A stretch of DNA of 64,000 nucleotides from DATKYQ01 sp964640665 (GTDB lineage: Bacteria; Myxococcota; B64-G9), in contig CAZXHT010000001.1 in assembly GCA_964640665.1 (NCBI GenBank), positions 1-64,000 of the forward strand, written 5' to 3'. Position numbers and translations under genes: made by a program. Below the pieces are notes generated by a model. The model worked only from the letters and a program-made list of their open reading frames with translations, was not told where the DNA came from and made no database searches. Below are positions 62,636-64,000 of this stretch, in pieces; position 1 is the first letter of the stretch, and each line of letters starts with the position of its first letter.

Positions 62636-64000
62636 AGTTCGGCGAGAAGCTAATCCAGGCCGGTCTAATCGATCGGGCACAACTCGATGCCGCCTTGAGC
62701 CACCAGGCGCAGACGGGCCAGATGCTGGGCGAGGCCCTCATGGAGCTTGGATACATCGGTGAGGCCGACTTCCTGAAGTTTCTGGCCAAGCGGTTTTCGA
62801 CTCAGTATGTCTCCACGCGCAAGCTTTCGCGGGCCAAGGTCGCGCAGGAGTTACTGAACGTGGTTCCGCTGAAATTCGCCGAGCAGAGGCTGATGTTCCC
62901 CATTTTGGGGGGCAAGGCCCTGGGCGTAATAACCTGCGAGCCGCAAAACAAAGAGGCAATCGACGAGGTGCGCATTGTCTCCGGCTTCAATGAGATTCAG
63001 GTTTTCGTCGCCCACCGCGACGCCATCCGGGCCATGATCAGAAAGCACTACCGGGGAGATATTAACGCCTTCGATATGCTCGAAGACAAGAACAATATTG
63101 ACGCGGAGGCCGGCAGGGCAATCTCCAGTGCATCGATTCAAATCGAGGAAGACATCCGGCCCGGCGAGCGGGGCCCGGTCGTTGCAGAGGTCGATGATAT
63201 CGTCGCGCATAAAACATCCTCGTGGACCAAGGCCATCGAACAGGTCCGCGACAGCTCGCTGGTTTCCGACAACGACTTTATCGAAACACTAAACATCCTG
63301 GTCGGCCTGGTAGAGATGCAATTGCCAAACCGACAAGGTCACTCGGCCCGGGTGGCCAGGATAACCAAGGCGGTTTCGGAGTGCCTGAGCCTGGACGAAC
63401 GGGCTACCAACCACAACATTACCTCGGCCTACCTGCACGACCTGGGAAAGCGGGCCTCCCTGCACCTGACCCTGTTGAGCATAGGCGCCAGCAAGGAGCA
63501 TCGGCACCATGCCAAGCGCTACCACTTGACGCCTTCCCGTCTCTTCGACTCCGTTCACTTGCCGCGCTCGGTAAATAGCATTCTCAGTCACCTCTACGAA
63601 AACTACGACGGTACGGGACTGCCCGAGGAGTTGTCCGCGGCGGCGATTCCCCTCGGGGCACGCATCATTGCAGCGGTGGACGCCTTCGACGATCTGGTTC
63701 ACAACTCGAACAACCTGGTCGGAGCCACCCTTGAGCCGGAACAAGCCCTGGCACGAATGAAGAAAGAGGGCGGCTACTTGTTCGATCAGCAGGTACTAGA
63801 AGCGCTGGAGCAAGTGATGCAGGCAGAGAAAAGCGGGGAATCCGTGGTTGCCGACCACGAAGTCATTCTTTTGGTAGATGCCGATCCGAGCGCTGTCGAC
63901 GAGCTGCGTTCGAAACTGATCGCCGCCGGCTTTGGCGTGTGCGAGGCAAGAGACGGTGTGGCGGCCTTAGACTACCTGGCCAGCAAACGGATCGTGGCTG
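62632..64000 (+). CDS. GspE-N, HD-GYP-like and receiver-domain protein (cut by window end)
   Basis: 456 residues are visible; the gene continues past 64000. Residues 1-130 resemble the GspE/MshE N-terminal c-di-GMP-binding domain (GEKLIQAGLIDRAQLDAAL, then LNVVPLKFAEQ). Residues about 210-395 are an HD-GYP-like domain with GHSARVARITKAV and AYLHDLGKRA, but the signature HHExxDGxGYP reads HLYENYDGTGLP, so c-di-GMP hydrolysis is doubtful. From about 410 a receiver domain begins (VILLVDADPSAVDEL). TTG start overlaps the stop of the YhaM-like gene; weak GGAAGGA about 11 nt upstream. Confidence 0.85.
   Translation, partial: MKFGEKLIQAGLIDRAQLDAALSHQAQTGQMLGEALMELGYIGEADFLKFLAKRFSTQYVSTRKLSRAKVAQELLNVVPLKFAEQRLMFPILGGKALGVITCEPQNKEAIDEVRIVSGFNEIQVFVAHRDAIRAMIRKHYRGDINAFDMLEDKNNIDAEAGRAISSASIQIEEDIRPGERGPVVAEVDDIVAHKTSSWTKAIEQVRDSSLVSDNDFIETLNILVGLVEMQLPNRQGHSARVARITKAVSECLSLDERATNHNITSAYLHDLGKRASLHLTLLSIGASKEHRHHAKRYHLTPSRLFDSVHLPRSVNSILSHLYENYDGTGLPEELSAAAIPLGARIIAAVDAFDDLVHNSNNLVGATLEPEQALARMKKEGGYLFDQQVLEALEQVMQAEKSGESVVADHEVILLVDADPSAVDELRSKLIAAGFGVCEARDGVAALDYLASKRIVA

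Overview
The window looks like chromosome of an uncultured, GC-rich, Gram-negative bacterium, most like Myxococcota/Desulfobacterota-type ('deltaproteobacterial') lineages. The evidence is many lipoproteins and beta-barrel or FecR/TPR envelope genes, an FHA-FHA-sigma54 activator, MopE-type and thrombospondin-type calcium-binding repeats, Tad-like pseudopilins, and a KorABC-type 2-oxoacid:ferredoxin oxidoreductase. The phylum is an inference; there is no rRNA. I saw no tRNA, insertion sequence, phage gene or CRISPR array.

Layout. 0-3.4 kb: alpha/beta hydrolase, TPR lipoprotein, small lipoprotein. 3.4-8.3 kb: a plus-strand cluster of four Tad/Flp-like single-TM proteins and two exported proteins, without the Tad motor or secretin. 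8.5-11.6 kb: cold-shock protein with a clear terminator, FHA-sigma54 regulator, exported protein, metallo-beta-lactamase-fold hydrolase. 11.7-20.6 kb: GH31 lipoprotein, AMMECR1-family protein, TerB/LETM1-like protein, FHA protein and an overlapping pair of GlgC-type genes (glycogen or sugar-nucleotide metabolism). 20.6-26.8 kb: MopE-repeat/SUMF1 lipoprotein, fused NapH/NapG-like polyferredoxin, exported TldD-like protease. 27-31 kb: small unknown genes, methyltransferase, acyl-CoA synthetase with a MaoC-type protein. 31-37 kb: two large related exported membrane proteins (one with a LysM insert) and a polyprenol-kinase-like protein. 37-41 kb: GNAT, Mth938-like, VWA lipoprotein with an internal deletion, CBS protein, NlpC/P60 protein.

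41.3-44.7 kb is an AT-rich sdhCAB (type B succinate dehydrogenase/fumarate reductase) operon that stands out from its GC-rich surroundings and may be acquired. It converges on a six-gene minus-strand redox operon: korA-korB-korC, a GltD-like flavoprotein, a HoxU/NuoG-N-like iron-sulfur protein with an apparent one-base frameshift, and a ferredoxin, headed by a response regulator-PilZ gene. The two loci together suggest low-potential or reductive TCA chemistry (2-oxoglutarate/succinyl-CoA and succinate/fumarate).

50.5-64 kb holds purC, a long minus-strand run (aldolase-like, rsmD, coaD, aminotransferase, TPR barrel, FecR, lipoprotein), a TSP3-repeat lipoprotein, an outer-membrane protein, and an OB-HD phosphohydrolase coupled to a GspE-N/HD-GYP-like/receiver protein cut by the window end.
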